Shown piece after piece: positions 13,501 through 27,357 of a stretch of 64,000 nucleotides of DNA. The DNA comes from Malurus cyaneus samueli. Its lineage: Eukaryota; Chordata; Aves; Passeriformes; Maluridae. A program made the translations under genes and the position numbers. The stretch spans positions 53,144,512 to 53,208,511 of the forward strand of contig CM019216.1 of NCBI GenBank assembly GCA_009741485.1, in the 5' to 3' direction. The notes beneath the pieces were generated by a model that saw nothing but the letters and a program-made list of their open reading frames with translations, was not told the DNA's origin and made no database searches. Every line of letters starts with the position of its first letter. Positions within the stretch are counted from its first letter, which is position 1.

Positions 13501-16500
13501 TGGCTCATCCCTTCAGGAAGGTAGGTTTTGAGATGGCACTTGTGGAATTTGGGTTCACTTTAATGAAGCCCCTCAAAAATCTGTCTGTATAATCTTTTTA
13601 TTGTATTTGATCTGTCTCCTTTCCCTCAAGCCAAACCACTTTTGCCATTATCTGAGATCTCCTTGTTGATGAAATGGGGAAAATGCAACATATTTTGGTA
13701 TATCCTCACCATAATAGCCTTTTTTTTTTTAATGAGGAAATACCAGATAAAAGGCCTCTTGAGTAGAAATGGGGAAAGTAGGTCATTAATGTTAAATAAA
13801 AAAAAACCAAACAAACCTTTAAAAAACCTTAGGACTTTAGAGAACATGGAAAAAAGATATCTGTGTAATGTGAAGTAAAGTAATAATTTCCTATTAACAC
13901 ACACTAAAACAGAGCTAAATGATTGTACCACATCTTGATGAATCTGTTTTCAGGAAGGTGAATCTCATGCTGCTTGACAAAAGGTTGCTAAGCATTCTCC
14001 TATATTCATTAGTTATGTAAACAGGGATGTAAAATAGTTCCTTTCTTGTCAGTGTGTAAAGAAAAAGAACTCAAACCCTGGCAACTAAAAAATAATCCCC
14101 CTGTTTCCTGGAAGTCTGTCAGACTGATGGGATTTATTTTTTCTTTTGAGTGGGGAAATATGCTATTTGGAGAGAAGAAGAAATATCCTTGAGTTCTTGG
14201 CTCCCTTCTTGGCATGCAAGGAGTGCAGTGGGTTTAGGTATTTCTGAGTAAATGTGAAAAATATTGAAGGGGTTATTTTGCTCCAGGGATCGAGGTACAC
14301 ACCAACACTCACTTCCACCCTGTCCCCAGGCACTACTGTATTACACGGTCTTACAGCAGATTCAGAGAGAAATCACTGTAAATATGAACAAGAAATCATG
14401 TTTTTTTTCTGTTTCTGTGGTTACCTCTTTGAGAAGTGCTTGATGAAATAAATTAAAAAGAGGAAAAAACCCAGCTTCTTTTTCTCGGTGGAAATCAGTC
14501 CTTTTCTTGCAAACAACTCAGTGTTCAGTTCTTGCTAAGAAACAGCCATATGAAAAATGGAAAAAAATCATAGTCCTTGGCAGTCAACCTTTTATTTAAG
14601 TTCAATGAGTACTTTCAGCACACTGCAGATTTGCAAACACTGATTTCCATCCCCTTTCCAACCTGCTCTGCTCTTGTTCCTCCTTGACAAAGCAGACTCT
14701 AAGCAAAACATTGAAGCCCTGAGCACAGATAATTTAGTGATTACTTTATCAATCAGTGACAACTTTTTCCTGCAAAGATAAAGCTGTACTCCATGCTATT
14801 TCATAGGGTTTTCAGGAAGCTTCTTATCCAAGTGGAACAAATTCAGTCTGGCCCACTACATTCTCCTAGAGATTTAAAAATTTTGTTCTAAATGGAAAAC
14901 CAAAAAAGGTCAAATTTAATAAATTCAGTGCTGCTTCTTTTGCACTTTCTCTAGGATTCTTTTACTTTGGAGTCAATTTATATTTGCTCTCTGGTCCTTT
15001 ACACAAAATGCTTAGAGACAATTTGTAATTCAACAAAGCATAAAATCCATGGATAAAGAGTGTGGTGTTTAATTATGACTGTAGCTATATGTGCATAGAC
15101 TCTCACAAATATATGCTATTGCTTTTAGGTGACCACTATCCATGTATTTATCTATTTATGCATGTATTGCAATGATCTGTCCTTCATCCATATTTCCATC
15201 TGCAACCACGTGTCATCCATATATTTCTACATTTTTTTCACTCCTTGGCACTTCCTCCACAGCTGAAATGGAACAAATTGCCCTGGAAAAAATTTCCTGG
15301 ATCATCAAGGTTGGTCCTCTCATCTACAACCACTGTATAACTGTGTCCAGACCCTTAGCAATGTCCATCCAGGAAGCAGGGAGACTTCTTGTCCCTGCTG
15401 CACCTTTTTGGGGACTGCTTCAGCACAGGGCTACCATAGCTGTGAGGAACAGACTTGTGATCTCCAGAGTGAAGGATAGTTATGGCTGGTTTATACTCAT
15501 TTGAACTTTGTACTTGGCTCAAGCTGCTTTTTTTCCCCCTCTCTGCTTTTTAATCTATTCCTGCATTTACAAAGGTCAGTCATGTCTGTTCTCAGCCTTG
15601 GCTTTCCTCTGGCTGTAAATCCCAACTTGTCCCATCTGGTGTGTTAACACAGCCTCCCCAGTAACCCCACAGTCAGCATCCGCTCCATGTTCACTGCTTT
15701 TATTTCTTCAGTGCAAAAACTGCTGAGGATACTGCGTACAACAGACCTGTGAGGTGTCCCCAGGGCTGTCCATGTCCAGTAGGCACTACTCTTTATCTCT
15801 GTTTTTTAAATTTTTTGTACTGCACCTGCCTTTTCCCATCTACTGCCCAGTTTGGCTTCAGAAGCTGAGTGACAAGAACCATGTCAGAGCTCTGGGTCAT
15901 GACACAACCTGTACACATCAGGATTCCTGATGACTGCAAACACTTGGGTAATTTGTCCCTATGTGCATGAGCTTGCATTTTGTGAATTATTCAGTTTTGT
16001 TTGGATTCATTAGCCTGGTCTTCCAGGTCATGAGTTTTCTCTCTGCTGATAATGCCTCCAGTTTTATATCAAGAAATGCTACTGGATGTTCCCATTTTCT
16101 CTGCCAGTGATCATGCTGAATTGACGCTTAGCCTCACTCCTGAAAAAACTGTTTCAGTTTGTTAGATTTCTTGTGAGACAGCCCTTTGTCATCTCCTCAG
16201 GAATGTCTTCATCTCCTGATCCATTTCTCTGCCATTCCCATATTTGTAGTTTTAGCTAATAATTCCTTTGTGATACCACACAGATGTCCAAAGAGACTGG
16301 GCTGATTTGTATTCCTCTGTCTGAAAGGCATCCATCTTGTAAAAAAATTTATATGATGGTATTCGGGCACATTCCTGATGCATCTTGTCCCAATTTTCAG
16401 TTACTTTCTTAGCCCTCTCCTTTTTCACTTCTCAAAGCCTTTTGCAGATCTCTTCCCTTCTCTCCTGCATAATGTCATAAGCTTGCTTGCTATTTCAGGC

Positions 16501-18910
16501 ACTCATTTGGGTTTAACAGAAATCTTTGCAGTGCCACTTTCCTGGCCTATCAAGGACCTGCTTGATTCAGGGCAGAGAATCTGATTTGAGGGTTATGTAT
16601 TTAAAGGCCTGAATTGCAAACATAAATCAACTTACAGTTGTATTAGGAGAGGTTATCTGAGCTATCATTTATGATATTATCATATCATAAAAAACTTTTC
16701 TGTTTTTCAGAAATGGGGGACTGTTTTTCAGGTTTTTTTTGTCTGCTAAATCTTCTTACCCTTTATCTGTAGTCTGTAAGCTATAACCTTGTTAACGGAG
16801 CAACAGCGGTGCCAAAATTAATTTCCAACCTTGAAAAAGCAAACTTATAATTGAGGTAAACACTTCATTGTAAGGATGCCACTTATATGATTCATGCTTT
16901 GAAAAGTAACATAAACCAGGCTGTACACAGCATTAGCCAGACACATGTCATTGTACTGTTTTCTTCTATATTAAGATGTTAAAAGAAAGGAAAAAACTTG
17001 CAAACATCATCTTAATCTCTCCTTTAATGGAGATATACTTGCCTCTAACCTTGTTATCCTACCTTTGCTGGTCTGTATCTGGGATCTGGGATCATGCTTT
17101 TCAGTTAACTGAGTTCAAGTGAGAATTGGGAGCCTCTTGGAGAATGGTGGCACTGGATTCAGCCCCCCAGAGAATCAAAAGAGGAAAGTGCCTGATGTGT
17201 GAGGTGGTCCGGAGTGAGTTGATTCTCCCTGCACTGAGGATTTCACCCTGCAAGCTGTCTCTTCATGAAAAGGCCAGAAAGAAGTGACCTTCCTGATTAA
17301 TTCATGGGGGCTGCTGAGTAGAGCTGAAAGCAACCAGTGTCAGACCAGCTATGCAGAGATGGTGTTGGATTGAACTGTGTGCAAGGAAGGAAAGCATTAA
17401 TTTATCATCACCTGCAGTTAAAAACAGTGTTTTCTGATTAATATATGGACCTTATGAAAATTATTTTTTATGATCATCATTAAAAAAACATTGGAACAGA
17501 ATAACTATATGTAAGAGAAAACAGCTGTTTTGGCATCTTTCAGTTGCAACGAAGTGTAGTGATAAAATGCAGTTTGAAAACAGTAATCTGAAAGGTAAAT
17601 GGGTCAGACTTGAAACTTTTTGCTTTGGAAACCTTTGATTTACTAGTTTCTAGTAGGCTCATAGATTAAAGTATTCCTTGTCTTTATTGATCATCAATTT
17701 AATTGCAAGAAGGAGATAAAAGGCTGACGGGAATGCAGAAATGTTAATAAACAACGTCTATGAGGAACACACCCTTTCAAATATGCACTCAGCAGAATAT
17801 GGCCTTTATAAATCATATGAAAGAGAAAACTGAGTTGTGCAGAGTAAATAGAGTCCTTCCTGCTGGAGTGATTAGGTCAAGCTTGCAAATGACCCCAAAA
17901 CTTCGCTACCTGCTCAATATTCAGTGGCTGACCTGGCTGGTCAGAGCATTACAGCCTTTTAAAAATGCTTAGCAGAGTGAAGTGCCACTTGAGCCCAATT
18001 AATCTGTTATTAGTGGTGACTGATCTCCATTTTCCTTGGATGAAAGATGGAAGAAGCTCAGAGGAACCCCTCTGCTGAACTACTTCTTATGTAGGAGGAA
18101 TTCATGTTAAATCTCTCTTGCAAGGAAAAATGAGGTTCTCCTGAGCCCACACATGGTCATTTCAACAAACTGGTTTTAACTCTCCCCAGACTCCTGGTTC
18201 ACATCTGTGTTCCTGTGGATATGGCTTAAATCTTTCACAGGATGTATGCTTGATGAAGATATTAAAATGTCACCAGGTACACACTCTTGAACATTTTGGA
18301 TAAGGGATTGATGGCGTCTTAGAGATTGATACAAGTGAGGTAGGTCAGTGTCTCTCCATTGACCCCTGATTCTCAGATCATACCTCATGATGGATGTGGA
18401 CAGCTTGTGGAGGATGATGGGGACAGAGAGACTTCTTTAATATCCTAGGCTTCTGCCCCTTAATCCAGTAAAATCCTGTTCCCTTTCCTCATGTGTAGCA
18501 TGTGCAGCAGCATTGCTGAGCACCCACACACTGAGCATTGTCCTACCATGGGGAAGGGGAAATAGGATAGAATTGAGGGCATCACAGGAACAGATGTTGC
18601 AAAGTACAGGAAAACAGTTGCAAAAGGTGGCATTTATCCTGAAATCTCCTGAAAATGGAGATTTATTTTATTATCCCAGATTCCATGACAGTATCAACAG
18701 CAACAAATTTCATTATTGCATACATTGCATATTGCATGCAGGATCACTGTCCTGTGGTGGCATTGACAGATTGATTGGTATGACTATGGATGTGACTTGT
18801 GAGAATGGGCTGTAAATTAATAATATTCTTTTGCCTGGTATTCCCCCTGGAAACAAATTCTCCAAACAGAATAAAAATAAATAAAATGCTCAGAAATTAA
18901 TAAATGTGTT
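4501..18910. other. Non-coding stretch, no gene seen
   Basis: No coding domain, tRNA or transposon was recognised. Pyrimidine-rich tracts lie at about 5871-6080 and 7905-8170 on the + strand and produce the S/F/P/L-rich open frames there. The segment 7200-7700 is more GC-rich and open in several frames, but no protein family is recognisable. A short 18-bp direct duplication lies at 7645-7676. The rest, including the AT-rich part from 16600 to 18000, shows nothing I can name. Confidence 0.5.
7645..7676. repeat. Two-copy 18-bp direct repeat
   Basis: The 14-base string TCCTGGTGGCTTGT occurs at 7645-7658 and again at 7663-7676, an 18-bp period. It is a local slippage-type duplication. Confidence 0.8.
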
Positions 18911-19256
18911 GGGAAAGAAAAGAAAAGAAGAAAAGAAGAAAGGAAAGGAAGAAGGGAAGGGAAGGGAAGGGAAGGGAAGGAAGGGAAGGGAAGGGAAAGG
19001 AAGGGAAGGGAAGGGAAGAAGGAAGGGAAGGAAGGAAGGAAGGGAAGGAGGAGGAAAAGGAAAAAAGAAAAGAAAAAAAAAAAAAAAAAGAAAAAAAAAG
19101 AAAAAAAGAAAAGAAAGAAAAGAAAAAAGAAAAGAAAGAAAAGAAAAGAAAAGAAAAGAAAAGAAAAAAAAGAAAAGAAAAAGAAAAGAAAAAGAAAGAA
19201 AAGAAAAGAAAAGAAAAGAAAAGAAAAGAAAAAAAGAAAAGAAAAGAAAAAAGAAG
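18911..19256 (+). repeat. 346-base uninterrupted polypurine tract
   Basis: Every base from 18911 to 19256 on the + strand is A or G. The left part (about 18950-19045) is built of GGGAA and GGAAG units. The right part (about 19060-19256) is built of AAAAG and AAAAAG units with A runs. The open frames across it (K/E/R-rich on plus, F/S/L-rich on minus) reflect composition only. Long homopurine tracts with mirror symmetry are known to be able to form triplex (H-DNA). Tract length is prone to change and to assembly error. Confidence 0.95.
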
Positions 19257-21153
19257 TGAGGAAACACTGATGTCTCATCCCTTTTAAACTAGTTCCAAGA
19301 AAATTGCATGCATTTAATCTAAAACAGAATAATAAATGAGGTAGCATATTGTATCCAAGATGTGGTGAAACATCATGATGTGGTCTTTAGATTGATGGGA
19401 TCAAAGTTTTCCATGTCTAGAGGAAAGGCAGCTGTATTCAGTGACTGACTGAGTCAGGCACAGTAAATGGCAGTGCACAGCAGCAGCTCCAGCTATTTCC
19501 CTGCTGTGTGAGGACTTTATTCAAAGAGTGCCAGAGTTCTGTAAGGTTTTGACTTTGTTGCCTCTTAAATCAGACCTTATGTGCACCATTTATCTTACTT
19601 GCCAGAGATACTGCCTTTACTCTTTTTCCATCCGAACCCCTTGCTGTGGCCAATGTGACAGCTTTTTCTCTTAAACTGTGTGCCATGTTTGGGTTAGTCT
19701 GCTTTTAAGAGACCTTTCAGTACTTCCAAAGAAATCAACAGCATTGGTAGGAAGCTGCAAATTTTTGTGTCTAGTATCAGGTAGAGCTGTTGGACAGTAC
19801 CACAGTACAATGACTTTCTTTGTACTTTTAAAATAAAGTGACTTTGATCGGTAGTAACTGGGGGAGAGGTACCATGTCAGTAGTGTTAATCCATTCCACC
19901 ACAGCTTTGCTTTCAGAGAAACTCCCAAATACTTGTGGCTCCTCCATGATTTATTGTGCTGATTTTTTTTTCCAGCCCTCAAGAGCCGGGTGAGGAAGGT
20001 TATCCCAGCTAAAAGAAACAAATCCTCCCCACAACGGATGCGAGGTGTTTGTTTAGCAATCCCACAGACTTTCAGGTCAAGTCCACACTCTGTAGGGAAA
20101 CAAGGACATCAGCATTTGATCTCCAGAGGGAATTTAATGATTTGAGTTTGGTGAGGTGCTTGCCAAGGTCAAGTGTGAGCAAAGAAAGAACTCTGCTAAG
20201 AAGCTGAACCCGAAATTTGATATAAAAGAAAAAGAAATCCCAGTTTTTAACTGTCAGTGTGTAGGAGCTAAGATGTATTCTCCCAGTCTTCACTACTTGG
20301 AAGTAGGGATTCAGACCAGCTGCCTAATCTTATTCACAGCTCATCTCAGCAAGCACAGTCTCTTCTGATACAACAACACACTCTGAACAAAGGAAGCTGG
20401 GGCTCCTTATGTGTAGCAGAGCAAGTTGTCCTGTGCAGGAGGTGGAGGAGAAGTGGTAAATCTGTGTGGCACAGTTGTGTGAAAAGCTGTCCAGCTTCAC
20501 AGCAGTGAAAGGCTGGAAGAAGAGGCGAGCCTCTCAGCCAAAAACATGAACTGTGTTTGATATTTCTTGTCTCCAAGGGAGGGCTGCCAGTTGGCCATAC
20601 AGAGGAAGCAGGGCAGTGCATAGTCCAGGTGAAACCTGCAATCTGAGTCTGTAGGGATATTTAAGTGATGCTGTTAAACCAGAGATCCTCTTTCAGTGCT
20701 CTGATCCTTTGTACCTGCCAAAGCCAATGGTCATGTGGCTTGATGCCCCTGAGCCATCTACCAATTTCTGTGAGGAGCCCAAATACCATCTTTCTTTGGG
20801 CCTTTGAAGAGAAAGGTTTGAAAAAGCTTGGTCTCAAGCTTTTTTTACCTTGGCATTACTTTTCCTATGGGACCTTCTTTGCTTGAGATCTGCTCTGTCC
20901 CTGTTTTTCCCCAGTGCTGAATTTATGAAATCTCAGAGGCACCAGCACTTGCTAAAATGGTGAAACACCAGAGTGAATCCCATATCCCTTTTTCAGTGTC
21001 CAGGGACACCATTTGCTTACTATCTGCTACTGTGAGCTAGAAGCTATCCATTCCTGCCAGTCCAGGAAAGTCTGGTACTTTACTACAATGTAGATTAATA
21101 GAATAATGAAATGCAAAGGGGAAAAAAAAAATCACTGCAAGCCTTATTTTTTT

Positions 21154-21208
<55 letters not shown>

Positions 21209-22502
21209 AGGGGAGGGAGACTGAAGAGAAACAGATGATTAATCTTTTGATGGTTCAAGTATTCTTTTATATATGAGTCATATGTCTAAACATTCAGGGT
21301 CACCAGTGACCTCCTCTTGGCCAGATTTACAAACTTTCTCCCTCCTTGGTTTAGCTTAAGAGTCTACATGCATTCACTTCTCTTATCTCTCTGGACTTTA
21401 GTAGCATAGGTTCATGATTTACTTTTGCTCTTTTGGGATTAGTGATATGAATATAATAACCAAGACAAAGGATTTTTTTTCCTGTATGGCTTGCATAGTT
21501 CTGTGGTCTTTGTGGGCGTTTTTGATGGGCAGCATAGAAAACATATTTTATGTGGGAAAAAATCCTACCCAAATATTTTTGGGTGCATTCCCTGCATTAT
21601 AAAGATTTATAGAAATCTTATTTTGAAGCAAACTAGCTGAGATGGAAGCAGTTACAGAACAATATTTATTAAACCACTAGACAGCCAAATATTACTTCAT
21701 AAAACAGGAATAAGCAAATAGTCACTGATTAAGGGATAGTGACTTCTTGCAGTGTTTACTTGGGCAGAAGTAATCTCAGGCAATCTCTACTTCCTGCATA
21801 TTGAATAACTACTATTCATTATGACTATAAGATACAAGAAAATCTAAGGACTTTATTTTCAAATCTAGTGCTCATTTTCTTAGGTTATTTTGACTATTTG
21901 CACTTCCACATCCTCAAGTGATCCACAAATACATCCTTTATGCTCTGCCCATGCAAGATGAGGGCAGGATTTAGGATTCTGCTCTTACAGATGCCATAAG
22001 TTTAGGTGAGGGAGCTGCTAATAAATACAACTATCAATGCATATGTTTGTTATATGGGCAAGTTCTCTATAGATTTCTGAAAAAGGTGAAATTAGTACCT
22101 AATAGACATATTAGCACTCTGAAATCTAAGTAAGCCAGTGTTCCGTCTATGACTTGGTCCTGACAGTGCTTCTTGCTACTTTTATTACACCATTTTTGCT
22201 ACTGCAAATACACCATTCATTTGCATAGATTTACCTCCAGTTTATGTCTTGATTTATCAGCATTTAAACCGCACTACAGGACAGCAGGTGAAGTTCATGT
22301 TGTGGCTGTAAGGACTGAAAATTCTTTAATAACCTAACAATAAGAAATTGTAAGGAAAGTGGAAAAAGACCACAACTAAACTTGTGCTGGTCCTTAATAG
22401 CAGATGTGTTGTATAATCCACAGGAGGTAATTTTTTAGCTTTGCTCAGTGTGGGCGAGGTCTTTACTGGAGCAGAGTGTCTGCTTTGGGGCCATGCTTTT
22501 GA
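19257..22502. other. Non-coding stretch, no gene seen
   Basis: No gene or transposon was recognised. The only notable element is the 50-base T run at 21157-21206. Open frames are short, unrelated to any family I know, and lack supporting splice structure. Confidence 0.5.
21157..21206. repeat. Poly(T) run, 50 bases
   Basis: Fifty consecutive T bases. No recognisable retroposed sequence is attached on either side, so it cannot be called the reversed tail of a known element. The run ends in GCAG, which imitates a 3' splice site, but no plausible exon follows. Confidence 0.95.
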
Positions 22503-22636
22503 TGACAGAGCGAGACTAAGTGGAGAAAAGCCAGAGGAGACCAACATGGGTGATGAGAAGTTTGGAAAACAAGACCTATGAGGAAAGGTTCAAGAAACTG
22601 ATAGGTTTGGTTTTGGGTTTTGGTTTCTTTGTTTTC

Positions 22637-22680
<44 letters not shown>

Positions 22681-23005
22681 TCTAGAAAAAAGCATCCTCA
22701 GATGGGGCATAATGAAAGGCTCCAGTACTTAAGACATTACTCTGAAAAACTGGTGCTCAGAAGGATGTGGGAAGAACAGGTTGATTTGTGGAAAATGTGA
22801 TTTAGGATAGGCATTAGGAAACACCATTTACTGTAAGGAAAATCCAGGACTGAAGGGGAATACCTAGAAAGGCTTGTTACTCTTGTGATTAGAGCCTTAC
22901 AAAGACAGACCAGACACACATCTGCCAGGAGAGGCCAAGATATTGTTAGTGAAGGGTGGAGAAGGTGTTCTCTTGAGATCCTTCCAGCCCTGTGATTCAC
23001 TGTCT
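22503..23005 (+). mobile_element. CR1 LINE 3' fragment, interrupted by a T-rich tract
   Basis: The left part (22520-22602) encodes a peptide with the CR1 ORF2 C-terminal signature, including LENKTYEERFKKL. The right part (22678-23005) follows the downstream CR1 sequence: a GTCTAGAAAA-like piece, 'gggcataatgaaaggct', 'gaagaacaggttgatttgt', and a terminus resembling 'gagatccttccagccctgtgattc'. The two parts belong to one element read on the + strand and are separated by a G/T-rich and poly(T) tract at 22603-22677. The sequence is diverged and full of stops, so this is an old copy. Boundaries are approximate. Confidence 0.75.
22603..22677. repeat. GTTTTGG tract plus 35-base poly(T) inside CR1
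   Basis: Starts with GTTTTGG-like units, continues through CTTT-type sequence, and ends in 35 T bases (22643-22677). It sits exactly where a short T-containing piece of CR1 would be expected, so local expansion of that piece is the simplest origin. Confidence 0.85.
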
Positions 23006-23473
23006 CTGTGTGACTTTAACTTCTGTTGAACCAGGGCCTTGGACTCCAATCAGCTCCCAAACATCAAAGGCTTCTTTTGGGAAGACTTAGAGGCTGGCCA
23101 AGTGTCAAACTGTTTGCTGCCCTCTGAGGAGAGGATGTGTCCCTGGCTGTCACTCAAGCCTCCAAGGAACAACTGACGAAGTTTTGTGCCTTTTTCATTC
23201 GTCAACCAGACCTGCAGCAGCACAGTGAGAGAGCAGACAGCTCCTGGAAAGGTTTGGCCAAGGAAGTTGGACCAAGTCCAGGATGCACCTGGAGCTATTC
23301 CCTTTCAGATGGTTTTCTCACCCTGTCCTGCACGCTTCTCACCAAGGGCTTGATGTTGGAAAGCCCTTCACAAACACCATTCAAGGAGGCAGAAAAATGC
23401 TCAGGGATCAGACATGTAGCCTTAAGTTAAAAGCTGAGACTTCAGCCAAAATGAATGTGGAACAAGTGTCGTC

Positions 23474-23552
23474 CAAACAAACAAAAAAATCCCCAAACCA
23501 ACCACCCAACAAAACAAACAACAAAACAAAACAATAAAAACACCAGAAAAAA
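23474..23552. repeat. A/C-rich low-complexity tract
   Basis: Irregular units such as AAAC, AACC and AAAAC on the + strand, the complement of the G/T-rich tracts at 701-871 and 33552-33600. The K/N/T/P-rich open frame through it is composition only. Confidence 0.85.
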
Positions 23553-26500
23553 CCCTGAGCACACCAAACTTGTCTTTGTTTCATACCCAATGCAGCTGGC
23601 CTACTGGGGTTACACATTCACTTTTAGAGAGGGAGGGAGCACGAATGGTGGTACATAATCAGAACAGGCTCACTGTACGAGCATCCATTCTTCCTCTTAG
23701 CACTGCCAGCAAGGTCAGGAGATGGGGTAAGACCAAGGGCCTTGATGCCAGAATCGACTCTGGTGTATTCTCTACCGGTTTTTGTATGAATGCTGTCACT
23801 GGTGACCTGCCTTGGGCTTTTAAGGGGACTGCTTTTTCCTGCAGTTTGTAACTCTGATTGGTGTGTCTCTCTCGACAGAGCATCAAATGCTGATCTCAGC
23901 CTCACGTGCACATTTGTGCCACCCTGGTCTGCCAGCACAGGGCCCTGCAGCTGTGTGCTCAGCTGGTGGCAGCAGAGAAATGTGACACCAAGAAAGCAGT
24001 GCCATGGAAGCTGATATTAAAAAGGAAGAAGACACATGTTAAGTATCTGCAATAGATGTGCTGCCATGATGGTAACACAGATACCACCATCCTTTATAAT
24101 ATACAGCAGGCTTCTTCTAGTTGCTGATTTTTCTTTCTCCAAATTTCTTTTCTCTTGACATTACCTCTGACCTGTGCTGGGATCTGAAATCTCATTTGGC
24201 CACTGGAGGGCAATCCAAATTCTTCGCCACAGATATTTCTAAGCCACAGTTTGCCAAGTGGCAGCGTTCCAGCTGTGCCTCAGGGACTGCAGTTTGCTTT
24301 TGTGCTCCCACCCCCATCTGTCTTTGCCCCTTCCTTTCACATACACCACTACCAGGGCTGTTTCAGTGCAGTTCTGTAATTATAGGAAGTCTTCTTTCCA
24401 ACAAAATGCCAAAACAAGTTCCTACACAAGCCTCTTCCCAGCCAGTTCTGTAGGAGTGCTTGGCTGACAGATTCCATGGTGTGTAGGGTCTCCATGACCA
24501 TCAGCCCTTGGCATTTGGGCAGTGCCAGGCACAGCAGTGACATGTTGGACAGGGGTGAATTTCACACCGTCAAACTGTGCGACTGCTGCGTTGTACTGGA
24601 CTAAAATTTCTCTTGGGGAAGGAGAGGTGTGTGAAAGTGTCAGAGTGGGCACACCACACCCAGTGCAACACGAGAAACTCTGGGCACTGCCATCTGCATC
24701 CTGTGAGAAAGTCAGGCTGTTACTGACTAAACCTTCAGGGAATGTCTGTAAGAATAATGGACAGAAACTGTTTCACCTTGTGTGTTCTACATTAGAATCG
24801 GACCCTCAGGTTTATGTCAGATGGTATCTTTCTAGTTCCAAACAGAGTCAAAAGCACCTTGCAATGGGTGCAGAATCACAGCTTGGGATTTTTTTAAAGT
24901 TATCTCCTGCTTCAAGGCCTACAGAAAGTTTGGAGCTACCTGGAGGTTTTTCAGCAACCAGTTATCAGCCCTCAGTCTCTCACTGAGCAGATTCCTTCAA
25001 TTCCAGCAGGGCTGAGCACAATCACAATCTCCCAGATGGAGCTCTCTCTCCCTAAGAAAGACTTGGCATCTGGAGATGTTGAACAGCAACCTCTTCAGGA
25101 ATGGAGAAAATCAGCAAACCAAACACATCCAAACCTCAACCTTGTAACTTATAAGGCTCCAAGAAACCTTGGCCCATCATCTCAATTGCCTACAGATCCA
25201 CCCCCAGGCTCGTCCCTGTGTGTGTTTTTCAGGCAGCTCATTTGCAGCACGGTGCTGCTGCAGAGTCCCAGCAGGTCACCAGGACAGCCTTTGCGGTACT
25301 GATGGGTTCATTTCTTCTCTTGCCAGGATGCTGGATGGCCTCCTCGCTTCTTGGCTGCCTGCCTGCTGGTTTCCAGAAAGGCAGAGCTACTGCACTTGCA
25401 GAATCCTAAGCTCCCAAATGTCCAAAGTCTGTCTGGGCATCTGTAGCCCCCCACGTCAGCCACAGTGTGCACCTTGCCAGGCGCCCAGCTCTGTGCCCAG
25501 CCTGCACAAAGCACTGCTTCTGTCATGAGCTGGACTTTGCACCATCATTTTCATGTGTTTAGCATGATCCTTTAGACAGGACCTGTGTATAGGCTTTTCT
25601 ATATATAAAATTATAACATTTTACAGTCCTTTCTTAAGCTTTTCTTTTTGAAGCCGTAACAATAAGTATTTTTCTATAGATAAGATAGGACATATAAAAT
25701 TGCCGGGAGGTGAGAGATTCTCAGAAGTATGGACAAAAAAAGGCTCTTTTAAATTAGATTCAGGAAAGGGTTCATTTTCCATTAGACAGGCTTTAAAGGG
25801 ACTGGGACATAAAACAAACGCCAAGCCAAATACTGAGAGCAATGTAACCAGTGAAACAATGGGAAAGTTATTTAGCAACATACACAGCCCTGGAACAGCC
25901 ACTCTGTAAGTTAAGCACGCAACCAAATGTATTTTGGGTTGCTGGTGCCAGAGCACTCAGCTAACCCTCAGAACACTAAAATCGTACACAACATGCTTAC
26001 ATTTCCCTCTCAACAGCAGCTTGTGAGGCAATCACTGTGAAGGGATATACAGCACTTATTTATTTCCAACAACCACTTGGGCAAGTCAGCCTGGAGTCTG
26101 ATCTTAGCCAGATGCTCTTCAATCATCCCACATGCAAGGTGCACTGTGCAGATTCCACGTGCCTCCCTAGAGCAGCCTGTCCTGCTCTCCCAGTGCCCTG
26201 CACTAAGAGCTGTCGACTGCCAACCACACTGTCAGGTAACTTCATCTGTGTCCTGAGCACCAACTCTCACAAGCCAGCACAGGAAAATTCCTGTCATTGC
26301 AGAAGATAACCTGTCCCTGCTCTGTCAGAGAGGATGCCCTTGCTTGCTGGTAAAATGAATTTTTACCAAATTACATTTCTGCAATTGTCATTCCCTTTGA
26401 CCCGAGTCCTCATTGCACCAGGTTCCCTCCTAAAATGAAATATCCTTGTTGAGGCAGCTGTGGGACAACAGGTGCCACCAATCTGGTTAACCTTATCTGA

Positions 26501-27307
26501 TTCACAGATGATACTTGCTCTTGCCTGGACTCTTGGGGATGGTTTAGCTCAAAGTACGCCTGTGCTGATGTAAACTGGACTCAGAGAGGATTTTGAAGGC
26601 TGGAATCATAAGGGATGAAGAAATCTGGGATAAATAGCTGAAAAACTTGGGTCCTCTGCCATGATGCAAAGATGGCTGCCATAAATTGTGTGAAAGATTT
26701 AAAAGCAGCCCATATTTCTACTTGGACTGTTTCCTTGGCAGAACTGGAAGATTTCTTTTTAAAGTTTTTGAAGGATCTGCAAGCAGAAGAATGCTGACAA
26801 GTGCTCTGATATTCCTGTCTCTTTTCCCCATGATTGGGAAAAGAGAGCTTTGCTATTTTCTTTCCAGCTCCCACAGAAGAACCTTGGGAAGTCTATGTCA
26901 TCCTGGGATTTGGAGAGCAGTGTGCAGCATGCAGCGTCATCCCCAAGACAGAAGATGCCAGAGGGGCATTCTGCCTCCTTTCACCTAGCAGGGAATGACA
27001 GGAGCTCCACGCTTCTTTCAAGTAATTCCATTATTCCTCCTCTTCAGCAGGGCCTTCTCTGCATTTGACACCCGGAGTCTGTTGGCTCCCATAAGGCATG
27101 TTCTTCATGTCACTTGCTCTTTGTGCTTCAGAAAGTAAAGTATTCAGGGTGGCTTTTCAAGGACTGAAGTTTTTTCTTACAGTAATGTTCTTACCACAAC
27201 TACCAAAAACTGCTCCTCTAAACACTCTGGTGAGAAACAAAATCATTTAAATGAAGAAAAGACATTTACCTATCTGATCACCATTTTGTCTCACCTAAGA
27301 GAAAGGG

Positions 27308-27357
27308 CATTTCTGATAAGTTTTCAAGTTTTTAAAAAAACATTTCTGATAAGTTTT
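27308..27357. repeat. Two-copy 33-bp-period direct repeat
   Basis: The 17-base string CATTTCTGATAAGTTTT occurs at 27308-27324 and again at 27341-27357, separated by a T- then A-rich spacer. This looks like a local tandem duplication. Confidence 0.85.

Noticed and set aside
18817..19347. Long open frames on both strands (K/E/R-rich and F/S/L-rich)
   Set aside because: They are forced by the uninterrupted purine tract, which cannot contain stop codons in most frames.
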